Below, piece by piece: positions 26,755 through 34,098 of a DNA stretch of 64,000 nucleotides. The DNA lies in the NCBI RefSeq assembly GCF_000721105.1, contig NZ_JOEV01000014.1, forward strand, positions 62,001-126,000. Reading direction: 5' to 3'. Positions within the stretch are counted from its first letter, which is position 1. Each line of letters opens with the position of its first letter. Both the position numbers and the translations under genes were made by a program. The stretch comes from Streptomyces cellulosae (GTDB lineage Bacteria; Actinomycetota; Actinomycetes; Streptomycetales; Streptomycetaceae). The notes beneath the pieces are model-generated. The model was not told where the DNA came from. It did no database searches and saw only the letters and a program-made list of their open reading frames with translations.

Positions 26755-26769
26755 GGTCTTGTCCAGACC
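26755..26769. promoter_or_regulatory. Operator GGTCT-N5-AGACC
   Basis: GGTCTTGTCCAGACC has perfect 5-base arms and overlaps the -35 of the dehydrogenase operon promoter. Its reverse complement (GGTCTGGACAAGACC) matches 12 of 15 positions with a site upstream of the iol operon at 47991. Confidence 0.55.
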
Positions 26770-26788
26770 GCTGCTCAGAGGCTAGCTT
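26759..26788 (+). promoter_or_regulatory. Promoter of the dehydrogenase operon
   Basis: TTGTCC (26759-26764), an 18-base spacer, and TAGCTT (26783-26788). The -35 lies inside the operator above, and an AAAGCGCTTGC LacI-style half-palindrome lies about 13 bases after the -10, a good position for repression. Confidence 0.45.
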
Positions 26789-26961
26789 CTCATCAGATAG
26801 AAAGCGCTTGCTGTATTGAACCGATACTGCTTCGTACGCTCGGCTCTGTACGCGCGGCAGTGGAGGCGTACGCGGCGCGCACCACCGTGGAGAAAACGCG
26901 CACAACCGCTGCGTACGAGCTGCGCACGAACGCCGCGTACGACGCCTGCGAAGGGAATGAC

Positions 26962-28113
26962 GTGACACGCAAGACGGTGCGTATCGCCATGAACGGCGTG
27001 ACCGGTCGCATGGGTTACCGCCAGCACCTGGTCCGCTCCATCCTGGCCCTCCGTGAACAGGGTGGCCTCGACCTCGGCGACGGCACCGTGCTGTGGCCGG
27101 AGCCGATCCTGGTCGGCCGCCGCGAGCACGCGCTCAGGGCGCTCGCCGAGCAGCACGGCCTCGAGCACATCTCGACCGACGTCGACGCGGTCCTCGCCGA
27201 CCCCACCGTCGACATCTACTTCGACGCCCAGGTCACCTCCGCCCGCGAGGAGGCGATCAAGAAGGCGATCGCCGCGGACAAGCACATCTACACCGAGAAG
27301 CCGACGGCCACGTCCCTCGAAGGCGCCCTGGAGCTCGCCCGCCTCGCGCAGGACAAGGGCATCAAGCACGGAGTCGTCCAGGACAAGCTCTTCCTGCCCG
27401 GACTGCTCAAGCTCAAGCGCCTCATCGACGGCGGCTTCTTCGGCCGGATCCTCTCCGTGCGCGGCGAGTTCGGCTACTGGGTCTTCGAGGGCGACTGGCA
27501 GACCGCGCAGCGCCCGTCGTGGAATTACCGCAGCGAGGACGGCGGTGGCATCGTTGTCGACATGTTCCCGCACTGGGAGTACGTCCTGCACGAGCTGTTC
27601 GGCCGGGTGAAGTCCGTCCAGGCCATCGCCACCACCCACATCCCCGAGCGCTGGGACGAGAACGGCAAGCCCTACGACGCCACCGCCGACGACGCCGCCT
27701 ACGGCATCTTCGAGCTGGACGGCGGCGCCATCGCGCAGATCAACTCCAGCTGGGCGGTCAGGGTCAACCGCGACGAACTCGTCGAGTTCCAGGTGGACGG
27801 CACCGAGGGATCCGCCGTCGCCGGCCTGCGCAACTGCCGCGTCCAGCACCGCAGCGCCACCCCGAAGCCCGTCTGGAACCCGGACATCCCCGCCACCGAG
27901 GTCTTCCGCGACCAGTGGCAGGAGGTCCCGGACAACGGGGAGTTCGACAACGGCTTCAAGGCCCAGTGGGAACTCTTCCTCAAGCACGTCTACGCCGACG
28001 CCCCCTACCACTGGGACCTGCTCGCCGGCGCGCGCGGTGTCCAGCTCGCCGAGCTGGGCCTCAAGTCGTCGGCGGAGGGCCGCCGTCTCGACGTACCGGA
28101 GGTGGCGCTGTGA
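26962..28113 (+). CDS. Gfo/Idh/MocA-family NAD(P)-dependent dehydrogenase
   Basis: A 383-residue oxidoreductase of the glucose-fructose oxidoreductase/inositol dehydrogenase family. The Rossmann start is VRIAMNGVTGRMGYRQHL; YTEKPTATS is the catalytic EKP motif; GIVVDMFPHWEYVLHELFG and the C-terminal DLLAGARGVQLAELGLKSS are typical. Probably oxidises a sugar, polyol or inositol. Start: GTG at 26962 with AAGGGA upstream. The stop overlaps the next gene's GTG by four bases (GTGA). The iol cluster at 47-54 kb has no inositol dehydrogenase, so this gene could supply it, which is speculative. Confidence 0.85.
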   Translation: MTRKTVRIAMNGVTGRMGYRQHLVRSILALREQGGLDLGDGTVLWPEPILVGRREHALRALAEQHGLEHISTDVDAVLADPTVDIYFDAQVTSAREEAIKKAIAADKHIYTEKPTATSLEGALELARLAQDKGIKHGVVQDKLFLPGLLKLKRLIDGGFFGRILSVRGEFGYWVFEGDWQTAQRPSWNYRSEDGGGIVVDMFPHWEYVLHELFGRVKSVQAIATTHIPERWDENGKPYDATADDAAYGIFELDGGAIAQINSSWAVRVNRDELVEFQVDGTEGSAVAGLRNCRVQHRSATPKPVWNPDIPATEVFRDQWQEVPDNGEFDNGFKAQWELFLKHVYADAPYHWDLLAGARGVQLAELGLKSSAEGRRLDVPEVAL

Positions 28114-29261
28114 CCATCCAGCTTCCGGACGACACCGGCCGACTGCGGACCTATGAGCCCCGCACCGACCCCCTCGCCGTCACCACCGGCGCCCCCTTCA
28201 CCTCCCGTACGGTCTTCTCGGCCGCGCACGTGGTCGCCGACCCGTACGCCGACGTGTCACCCGACTCGCCCGCCGCCGTCGACTGGGACGCCACCCTCGC
28301 CTTCCGCCGCCACCTGTGGTCGCACGGGCTCGGTGTCGCCGAGGCGATGGACACCGCCCAGCGCGGCATGGGCCTGGACTGGGCGGGCGCGGCCGAGCTG
28401 ATCCGCCGGTCCGCCGCCGAGGCCAAGTCGGTCGGCGGTCTCGTCGCCTGCGGCGTCGGCACCGACCAGATCGCCTCGGGGACCCTGGCAGAGGTCCGCG
28501 CGGCCTACGAGGAGCAGCTCGCGGTCGTCGAGGAGGCGGGCGCCCAGGCGATCCTGATGGCCTCGCGCGCCCTCGCGGCGGCGGCCACCGGCCCCGAGGA
28601 CTACCTGGAGATCTACGGCCACCTCCTGCGCCAGTCCGCCGAACCGGTGATCCTGCACTGGCTCGGCCCGATGTTCGACCCGGCGCTGGAGGGCTACTGG
28701 GGCTCGTCCGACCTGGACGCGGCCACCGACACCTTCCTGGAGGTCATCGCCGCCCACCCCGACAAGGTGGACGGCATCAAGGTCTCCCTGCTGGACGCCC
28801 AGCGCGAGGTCGACCTGCGCCGCCGCCTCCCGCAGGGCGTCCGCTGCTACACCGGCGACGACTTCAACTACCCCGAGCTGATCGCGGGCGACGAGCAGGG
28901 CTTCAGCCACGCCCTGCTCGGCATCTTCGATCCGCTGGGCCCGCTGGCGGCTCAGGCGGTCCGCGTCCTCGACACGGGCGACACGGCCGGGTTCCGCGAC
29001 CTCCTCGACCCCACCGTCGAACTGTCCCGCCACCTCTTCCAGCCGCCGACCCGCTTCTACAAGACGGGCGTGGTGTTCCTGGCCTGGCTGGCCGGCCACC
29101 AGAGCCACTTCACCATGGTCGGCGGCCTCCAGTCGGCCCGTTCCCTGCCGCACCTGGCCCGCGCCTACGAACTCGCCGACGGCCTCGGCCTGTTCCCGGA
29201 CCCCAAGCTGGCCGAGGAGCGGATGAAGACCCTGCTGTCCGTGTACGGAGTGGACCAGTGA
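28110..29261 (+). CDS. DUF993 family dihydrodipicolinate-synthase-like protein
   Basis: A 383-residue TIM-barrel protein recognisable by FTSRTVFSAAHVVADPYAD, WDATLAFRRHLWSHGLGVAEAMDTAQRGMGLDW and the aldolase-like VDGIKVSLLD with its lysine, where dihydrodipicolinate synthases keep the Schiff base. The family is uncharacterised but is always beside sugar dehydrogenases and isomerases, so a carbon-carbon lyase acting on a keto-sugar acid is a reasonable guess. GTG at 28110 overlaps the previous stop, with GGAGG upstream; the next gene also starts by a GTGA overlap. Confidence 0.82.
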   Translation: MTIQLPDDTGRLRTYEPRTDPLAVTTGAPFTSRTVFSAAHVVADPYADVSPDSPAAVDWDATLAFRRHLWSHGLGVAEAMDTAQRGMGLDWAGAAELIRRSAAEAKSVGGLVACGVGTDQIASGTLAEVRAAYEEQLAVVEEAGAQAILMASRALAAAATGPEDYLEIYGHLLRQSAEPVILHWLGPMFDPALEGYWGSSDLDAATDTFLEVIAAHPDKVDGIKVSLLDAQREVDLRRRLPQGVRCYTGDDFNYPELIAGDEQGFSHALLGIFDPLGPLAAQAVRVLDTGDTAGFRDLLDPTVELSRHLFQPPTRFYKTGVVFLAWLAGHQSHFTMVGGLQSARSLPHLARAYELADGLGLFPDPKLAEERMKTLLSVYGVDQ

Positions 29262-30091
29262 ACGACCTCGCACGCTTCAGCATCAACCAGATGACCGTCA
29301 AGCAGCTGTCGATGCCGGAACTGGTCGACACCTGCCGGGAGCTGGGCGTGCCGGGCGTCGGCCTGTGGCGCGAACCGGTCCAGACGTACGGCGTGGAGGC
29401 CACGGCCAAGCTGGTCCGCGACGCGGGCCTGGCCGTCACCACCCTCTGCCGTGGCGGCTTCCTCACGGCGATCGACCCGGACGAACGCGCCCGGGCCCTC
29501 GACGACAACCGCCGCGCGGTCGACGAGGCGGCCACCCTCGGCACGGACGTCCTCGTGCTGGTCTCCGGCGGTCTGCCCGCCGGTTCGAAGGACCTGCACG
29601 GCGCCCGGGAGCGGATCGCCGACGCCCTGGCCGAACTGGGCCCGTACGCGGAGGACCACGGAGTGAAGCTGGCGATCGAGCCGCTCCACCCCATGTACGC
29701 CTCCGACCGCTGCGTGGTCTCCACCCTCACCCAGGCCCTGGACCTCGCGGAACGCTTCCCCGCCCACCAGGTCGGCGTCACGGTGGACACGTACCACATC
29801 TGGTGGGACGACCGGGCCCCCGAGCAGATCGCCCGCGCGGGCGCGGGCGGCCGTATCCACACCTTCCAGCTCGCCGACTGGACCACCCCCCTGCCCGAGG
29901 GCGTCCTCAACGGCCGCGGCCAGATCGGCGACGGCGCGATCGACATGCGGGAATGGCTGGGCTACGTGACGGCGGCCGGCTACACCGGCCCCATCGAGGT
30001 CGAACTCTTCAACGACGGACTGTGGGCGCGGGACGGGCGGGAGGTGTTGGCGGAGACGGCGGCGCGGTTCGTGGAGCACGTGATCGCCTGA
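29258..30091 (+). CDS. Sugar phosphate isomerase/epimerase-like TIM-barrel protein (second)
   Basis: A 277-residue xylose-isomerase-like TIM barrel: RFSINQMTVKQLSMPELVDTC start, VTTLCRGGFL, LVLVSGGLP, LAIEPLHPMYASDRCVVSTL with a metal-ligand Glu, VGVTVDTYHIWWDD with Asp/His, and GPIEVELFNDGLWARDG with the final Glu. It is third in the operon and shares a GTGA overlap with the DUF993 gene. Together the three look like an oxidation, isomerisation, cleavage route for a sugar or cyclitol. The operon ends at a strong hairpin. Confidence 0.85.
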   Translation: MNDLARFSINQMTVKQLSMPELVDTCRELGVPGVGLWREPVQTYGVEATAKLVRDAGLAVTTLCRGGFLTAIDPDERARALDDNRRAVDEAATLGTDVLVLVSGGLPAGSKDLHGARERIADALAELGPYAEDHGVKLAIEPLHPMYASDRCVVSTLTQALDLAERFPAHQVGVTVDTYHIWWDDRAPEQIARAGAGGRIHTFQLADWTTPLPEGVLNGRGQIGDGAIDMREWLGYVTAAGYTGPIEVELFNDGLWARDGREVLAETAARFVEHVIA

Positions 30092-30124
30092 GCGAGCGCC
30101 TGTGACCCGTCGAGCGGGGTCGAC

Positions 30125-30154
30125 GGCCGCCGGGTGTGGTGACGCCCGGCGGCC
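30125..30154 (+). terminator. Hairpin terminator of the dehydrogenase operon
   Basis: Perfect 10-bp stem GGCCGCCGGG / CCCGGCGGCC with a 10-base loop, 34 bases after the last stop codon. Confidence 0.65.
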
Positions 30155-30213
30155 GGGGCGTGCAGGGGGCGTGCGCGGGCGGAGTTCCTTCCGGACGGTC
30201 TGCAGCCCCTGGG

Positions 30214-30798
30214 TCACAGGCGACGGACAGGGGCCTTGAACGAGTGCAGGTCGGCCACGGCGAGGGTCTGTTCCGCGTCGTACGCCTCGAAGGTCCCCCT
30301 GCGCTGGAAGCCGAGGCGGGAGGCGAGCTGGAGCGAACGCTCGTTGGCCGTCTGGGTCACCACCAGGACCGGCTGGTCGGGCAACTCGCGAGCGGCGGCG
30401 CGCAAGAGGGCCGTGACGGCCTCGAACGCCAGCCCCGCACCCCAACTGCCGCGCTGGAGCAGGTACGTCAGCTCCAGCTCCGCGCTTTCCTCGGTGACGT
30501 GTCCGGGAAGCTCGGCGGAACGACGGTCGAGCACGAGCGTCCCGATGAACCGGTCGCTTTCCCTGTTGGCGATGACGTAGGTTCCGGGCTTGCCGGCAAT
30601 GCCGCTGGTGCCGTTGGCCTCGAAGTACTGCTCGACGACGCTACGGGGTCGCGGGCCGCCGAGGTGGGCACGGACCTGTGGATCGGTCTGGAGCTCGACA
30701 AGACCGTCGATGTCGGCGTCGTGCGCTTTTCGCAGCCGGAGACGGTCCGTGGTGATCTCCGCGGCGGAGAGCGTGGGTAATGCGTTCATGAGATCCAT
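30214..30798 (-). CDS. GNAT-family N-acetyltransferase
   Basis: A 194-residue RimJ/RimL-type acetyltransferase: EITTDRLRLRKAHDADIDGLVELQTDPQV start, FIGTLVLDRR, the acetyl-CoA loop LLQRGSWGAGLAFEAV, and NERSLQLASRLGFQRRGTFEAYD. The substrate is unknown. Start: ATG at 30798 with GGAGAA upstream; an in-frame ATG at 30789 is possible. The next GNAT gene ends 21 bases upstream on the same strand, so the pair may be co-transcribed. Confidence 0.85.
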   Translation of the reverse strand: MDLMNALPTLSAAEITTDRLRLRKAHDADIDGLVELQTDPQVRAHLGGPRPRSVVEQYFEANGTSGIAGKPGTYVIANRESDRFIGTLVLDRRSAELPGHVTEESAELELTYLLQRGSWGAGLAFEAVTALLRAAARELPDQPVLVVTQTANERSLQLASRLGFQRRGTFEAYDAEQTLAVADLHSFKAPVRRL

Positions 30799-30818
30799 GG
30801 AGGTGATTCTCCGCCGCC

Positions 30819-31736
30819 TCAGGCCCTCCGCAGGCTCTTCCGGTAAACCGTGGAACTGCGTCGAACCGTCATGCCGACGCGCAGGTACAGGGAGAGCGCG
30901 CCGGTGTCGGAGTGCGTGGCAAGGGTGCACGTTCGCCGGCCCTGCCGGTGGAAGGCGCGGAAAGCGTGACGCATCAGCAGGCGGGCGATGCCGCGGTTGC
31001 GGTGGTCACGGTGTACCGCGACCTGCTCGATGTAGCCCTCGCCGGCCTCTGGCAGGTCCAACGAGAGCACAACGCCGACGAGTTGACCGCCGTCGAACGC
31101 CACGGCAGACATCGCCGGGGCGAACGTGGGACGTTCGACGGTGTGCCGTGCCCACTCCTGGAAGGACGTGCGCCGCTGCTGCCATTCGTCGAAGGCGTCC
31201 TCGACGAGCTGATGCGCGTCGTGCTCGTCGCCCGGGAGGAAGGGCCGGACCGTGATGCCTGCGGGAGGTTCCGGTACCGCCGGTTCGTCGGGCATGGCGA
31301 ACTCCAGCAGCCATTCGGTCACCATCGGCTCATAGCCGCGGGAGCGCAGGAGCGCGACGGCTGCCTTGTCGTCGTCGGGCACGGTCTGGACGATCTGTTC
31401 GCTTCCCGACCGGAGGGCACGAACCTCGACCCAGTCCAGCAGTACGGCGCCGAGACCGAGGCCCCGGTGCCGGGGATGGACGTCGATCTCGGAGCGCCGG
31501 TTCACCCAGGCACGAGCAGCGAGCCGCCCCGTCCGGTCGTGGATCAGCAAGGTGTCCAGCTCCGGGACCAGCCCCGGTCGGGACAGGACGGCAGCCACGC
31601 CCCCAGGATCGGTCTGCACCCGGCCGTGCAGCGCACGCTCGCAAGCCGCGACCAGGCGATGGACGGTGCCGATGTCATCGGCTGTCGCCGGGCGTGCACG
31701 GTAGCCGGCAGGCAGCGCCGGCACGAGCTCTGGCAT
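30819..31736 (-). CDS. Two-domain GNAT acetyltransferase (mycothiol-synthase-like)
   Basis: A 305-residue protein with two tandem GNAT folds. The first (residues 1-150) includes EIDVHPRHRGLGLGAVLLDW; the second (about 160-305) starts ITVRPFLPGDEHDAHQLVEDAFDEWQ and has YIEQVAVHRDHRNRGIARLLM, a complete acetyl-CoA loop, then THSDTGALSLYLRVGM. This duplicated layout is that of mycothiol acetyltransferase, but the true mycothiol gene is normally elsewhere; a different amine substrate is likely. Start: ATG at 31736 with GGGGAG upstream. Confidence 0.8.
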   Translation of the reverse strand: MPELVPALPAGYRARPATADDIGTVHRLVAACERALHGRVQTDPGGVAAVLSRPGLVPELDTLLIHDRTGRLAARAWVNRRSEIDVHPRHRGLGLGAVLLDWVEVRALRSGSEQIVQTVPDDDKAAVALLRSRGYEPMVTEWLLEFAMPDEPAVPEPPAGITVRPFLPGDEHDAHQLVEDAFDEWQQRRTSFQEWARHTVERPTFAPAMSAVAFDGGQLVGVVLSLDLPEAGEGYIEQVAVHRDHRNRGIARLLMRHAFRAFHRQGRRTCTLATHSDTGALSLYLRVGMTVRRSSTVYRKSLRRA

Positions 31737-31853
31737 GGGTGACACTCCCCGGGACATCCGACCACTACGGCTGCGACAGTCTTCCGGTCGACCTGTGGTG
31801 GATCAAGGGATCAGCCCGCGCCGGGCCGCGGAAAAAAATCTGAAGACGCCGTA

Positions 31854-31883
31854 CAACCCTTTCCCCGCTTCCCGGGTCGTACA
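31854..31883 (+). promoter_or_regulatory. CAACC-N17-GTC promoter-like site
   Basis: CAACC (31854-31858) and GTCGTAC (from 31876) with a 17-base spacer, matching the layout at 11148 and 17007. It faces right, into a region with no gene on that strand. Confidence 0.4.
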
Positions 31884-31886
31884 TGG

Positions 31887-31985
31887 CATCAGGACGTCTC
31901 GGAGGGGGATCCGGGGGGATCGCGGGGGTTCTGATGGGGAGGGAAACCGAGGGGGCCCGGTCGACGGATCGGACCCCCTCGAAGT
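31887..31985 (+). ncRNA. Candidate small RNA
   Basis: An ECF-like promoter (31854-31883) is followed about 65 bases later by an intrinsic-type hairpin with a T-rich tail (31948-31985), defining a transcript of about 95-100 bases on the + strand. No annotated-type protein lies on this strand. An ATG at 31883 opens a 77-codon Gly/Arg-rich frame that passes through the hairpin and looks non-coding. Existence of the RNA is inferred only from these two signals. Confidence 0.35.
31948..31981 (+). terminator. Hairpin terminator with T-rich tail
   Basis: CGAGGGGGCCC and GGACCCCCTCG pair over about 10-11 bases around a 12-base loop, followed by AAGTTTTCC. It can also act for the leftward direction. 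Confidence 0.55.
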
Positions 31986-32081
31986 TTTCCACGGCCGGGC
32001 TTCGCCTCGCCCGGACCGGCCCGCGATCGGGTGGTTGTCGCACGCGGATCCGACGCGGGACCGCGAAGCCGGACCGCGGTG

Positions 32082-32612
32082 CTAGGTCAGGACCAGCCAG
32101 CGGCGGCCGTCGATGAGCTCTCGTGCCGCGTCAAGGTGACCGGCGTGGCAAGCCGTCTCGGTGATGACGTGCAGCAGGACGTCGCGCAGGGTGTGCAGAT
32201 GCGGTTCGCCGAACAGGTCATGGGGCCACCAGGCCAGGACGGCGTCAGCAGGGGTGCTGGTGATGACGGCGTCGGCGAGCTCTGCCTCCCGCCGGTAGCC
32301 GTCGAGCACGTCGGCGGCCGGCACGTCCGGTGCCACCTTCCAGGCTTCGTCGTCGCTCGTCAGACCACGGATGATCTCCTCGTCCCCGGCGACGACCGCA
32401 CGGAACCAGAAACGCTCGACATCCAGCGTGAGGTGCTGGACCATCCCCAGGCAGTGCCACCCGGACGGCAGCACGGGCCGTCGCAGAGCCACCGCGTCGA
32501 GCCCGTCGAGGATGCCGAGAACATGGCGCCGCTGCCCGTCCAGGACCCTGAGAAGCGCCTGTACCTCACTGCCCGAACTCTCTGAAGCCGTTTCGATCGT
32601 CTCTTCGGTCAT
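32082..32612 (-). CDS. DinB/DUF664-family protein
   Basis: A 176-residue four-helix-bundle protein of the DinB-like superfamily. The metal-binding histidines are at LGMVQHLTLDVERFW and in HVITETACHAGHLDAARELIDG, the conserved family ending. Members are often thiol-dependent (mycothiol) transferases of unknown substrate. Start: ATG at 32612 with GAGGAAG upstream; a GTG at 32618 has closer spacing and is equally possible. A stand-alone gene with no obvious partner. Confidence 0.78.
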   Translation of the reverse strand: MTEETIETASESSGSEVQALLRVLDGQRRHVLGILDGLDAVALRRPVLPSGWHCLGMVQHLTLDVERFWFRAVVAGDEEIIRGLTSDDEAWKVAPDVPAADVLDGYRREAELADAVITSTPADAVLAWWPHDLFGEPHLHTLRDVLLHVITETACHAGHLDAARELIDGRRWLVLT

Positions 32613-32741
32613 GGGCACCCAGGCTTCCTCAATTACTCCGCCCATGCGGGGAGTTCTCTGACACGCGGCACACCGGACACCACGGCCGGCAGGTGGCCGA
32701 CGGCACCATGGGGGCGAGCAGCCTTAGGCCATCACCCACGC

Positions 32742-33131
32742 TCAGAAGAACACCCCACACCTCAGCAGCACATTCGCGTACGGCCGTGCCTCCCCCGTGC
32801 GGACGATCAGCCGCGCACCACCCGACAGCTCCTTGAGCTTCTCGTGCGGGACGAGGGCCAGGTCGGGGAAGTGTTCGTCCAGCAGGGCCGAGGCCGGGGG
32901 ATTGGCGTCCCGGACCTCCGTCGCCGCCGTCGCTCCCTCCACCACCAGCTCGGCCAGCAGACCGTCCAGGACCTCCGCGAAGGACGGCACCCCGGCCCGG
33001 AAGGCCAGGTCCACGACCCGCGGACCGTCCGGTATCGGCATCCCGGCGTCACACACCAGCACCCCGTCCCCGTGCCCCAGCTCGGCCAGCGCCCCGGACA
33101 GATGACGGTTCAGGATCCCGGCCTTCTTCAC
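32742..33131 (-). CDS. rbsD: D-ribose pyranase
   Basis: A 129-residue cytoplasmic mutarotase that converts beta-pyranose ribose to the furanose form used by ribokinase. Family motifs: MKKAGILNRHLSGALAELGHGD with the catalytic His, VCDAGMPIP, VDLAFRAGVPSF, and the C-terminal TGEARPYANVLLRCGV. Length is normal. Its ATG overlaps the ribokinase stop by four bases, and it is the last gene of the leftward rbs operon. Confidence 0.95.
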   Translation of the reverse strand: MKKAGILNRHLSGALAELGHGDGVLVCDAGMPIPDGPRVVDLAFRAGVPSFAEVLDGLLAELVVEGATAATEVRDANPPASALLDEHFPDLALVPHEKLKELSGGARLIVRTGEARPYANVLLRCGVFF

Positions 33132-34030
33132 AGGGCCTCGACTTCCTGAGCGGTCGGAAAGGAGTCCTGCGCCCCCTGCTTGGTCACAGCCGCCGCGCCC
33201 ACCCGGGACGCGTACGCCGCCGCCTCCTCCAAGGACGACCCCGTGCCCAGCCGCCAGGCCAGCGCCGCGGTGAACGCGTCACCCGCGCCGGTCGTGTCCA
33301 CGGCGGCCACCTTCACGGACGGCACCTGGGCCACTGCCTGCGCGGACGCGACCAGCGAACCCTGAGCGCCCAGCGTGACGACCACCGACCGAGGCCCCTT
33401 CGCCAGCAGCTGCCGGGCCCAGTCCTCCGGGGTGTCGCCGGCCCGCGCCCCGCCGAGGATCACCTTCGCCTCGTGCTCGTTGACGATCAGCGGGTCACAG
33501 GCCGCCAGCACCTCGGCCGGCAAGGGCCGCGGCGGCGACGGGTTCAGCACGAAGCGGCTGCCCGGCGGCAGATTCCGTACGACCTCCACGACCGTCTCCA
33601 GCGGGATCTCCAGCTGCGCCGACACCACCCGGGAGGCCTGGACGAGGCCCCCGGCCGCCCGCACGTCGTCCGGCGTCAGCCGCCCGTTCGCGCCCGGCGA
33701 GACCACGATGCTGTTGTCCCCGCTCGGATCCACGGTGATCAGCGCGACCCCGGTCGGCGCGCCGCCGACCAGGACGCCCGCCGTGTCGACACCGGCCGCC
33801 CGCTGCGCGTCGAGCAGCAGCCGGCCGTGGGCGTCGTCGCCGACCCGGGCCAGCAGGGCCGTCCGCGCCCCGAGCCGGGCCGCCGCGACCGCCTGGTTGG
33901 CGCCCTTGCCGCCCGGATGGACGGCCAGGTCGGAACCGAGCACCGTCTCACCGGCCCCGGGCCGCCGCTCGACACCGATCACCAGGTCGGCGTTGGCCGA
34001 CCCCACGACCAGGAGGTCGTAGTCGTACAT
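33128..34030 (-). CDS. rbsK: Ribokinase
   Basis: A 300-residue PfkB-family kinase that phosphorylates ribose at O5. Motifs: VVGSANADLVIGVERRPGAGETVLG start, GGKGANQAVAAARLGA (sugar binding), and DTTGAGDAFTAALAWRL with the catalytic Asp and anion hole. Start: ATG at 34030 with GGGGAG upstream. Fourth in the operon; a hairpin (34059-34090) separates it from the transporter gene and may lower kinase expression relative to transport. Confidence 0.95.
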   Translation of the reverse strand: MYDYDLLVVGSANADLVIGVERRPGAGETVLGSDLAVHPGGKGANQAVAAARLGARTALLARVGDDAHGRLLLDAQRAAGVDTAGVLVGGAPTGVALITVDPSGDNSIVVSPGANGRLTPDDVRAAGGLVQASRVVSAQLEIPLETVVEVVRNLPPGSRFVLNPSPPRPLPAEVLAACDPLIVNEHEAKVILGGARAGDTPEDWARQLLAKGPRSVVVTLGAQGSLVASAQAVAQVPSVKVAAVDTTGAGDAFTAALAWRLGTGSSLEEAAAYASRVGAAAVTKQGAQDSFPTAQEVEAL

Positions 34031-34058
34031 GAAGTTGCTCCCCTGGTAGGTGAGTTGA

Positions 34059-34090
34059 GGCGGGCGGCTCCCGCGAGGGAACCGCCCGCC
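34059..34090 (-). terminator. Intra-operon hairpin before ribokinase
   Basis: GGCGGGCGG and CCGCCCGCC form a perfect 9-bp stem around a 14-base loop between the fused transporter gene and rbsK. Probably a partial terminator or an mRNA 3'-end stabiliser. Confidence 0.5.
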
Positions 34091-34098
34091 CGTCGGTC

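Larger units (their letters stand above)
26606..26961. other. Divergent regulatory region (LacI / dehydrogenase operon)
   Basis: 356 bases without a gene. It holds GGTCTTGTCCAGACC (26755-26769), a promoter at 26759-26788, and an AAAGCGCTTGC site near 26801. The region after 26830 has many GTACGC-rich words and a frame open into the dehydrogenase gene, but no family signal. Confidence 0.55.
31737..32081. other. Intergenic region with promoter and terminator but no protein gene
   Basis: 345 bases between two leftward genes. It holds the promoter-like site at 31854, the hairpin at 31948 and the candidate RNA between them; see those entries. No open frame here has a start site or family match I trust. 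Confidence 0.5.

Noticed and set aside
26830..26961. Extended N-terminus of the dehydrogenase at 26860
   Set aside because: The extra 34 residues are low-complexity and the GTG at 26962 has a good ribosome binding site and starts the Rossmann fold.
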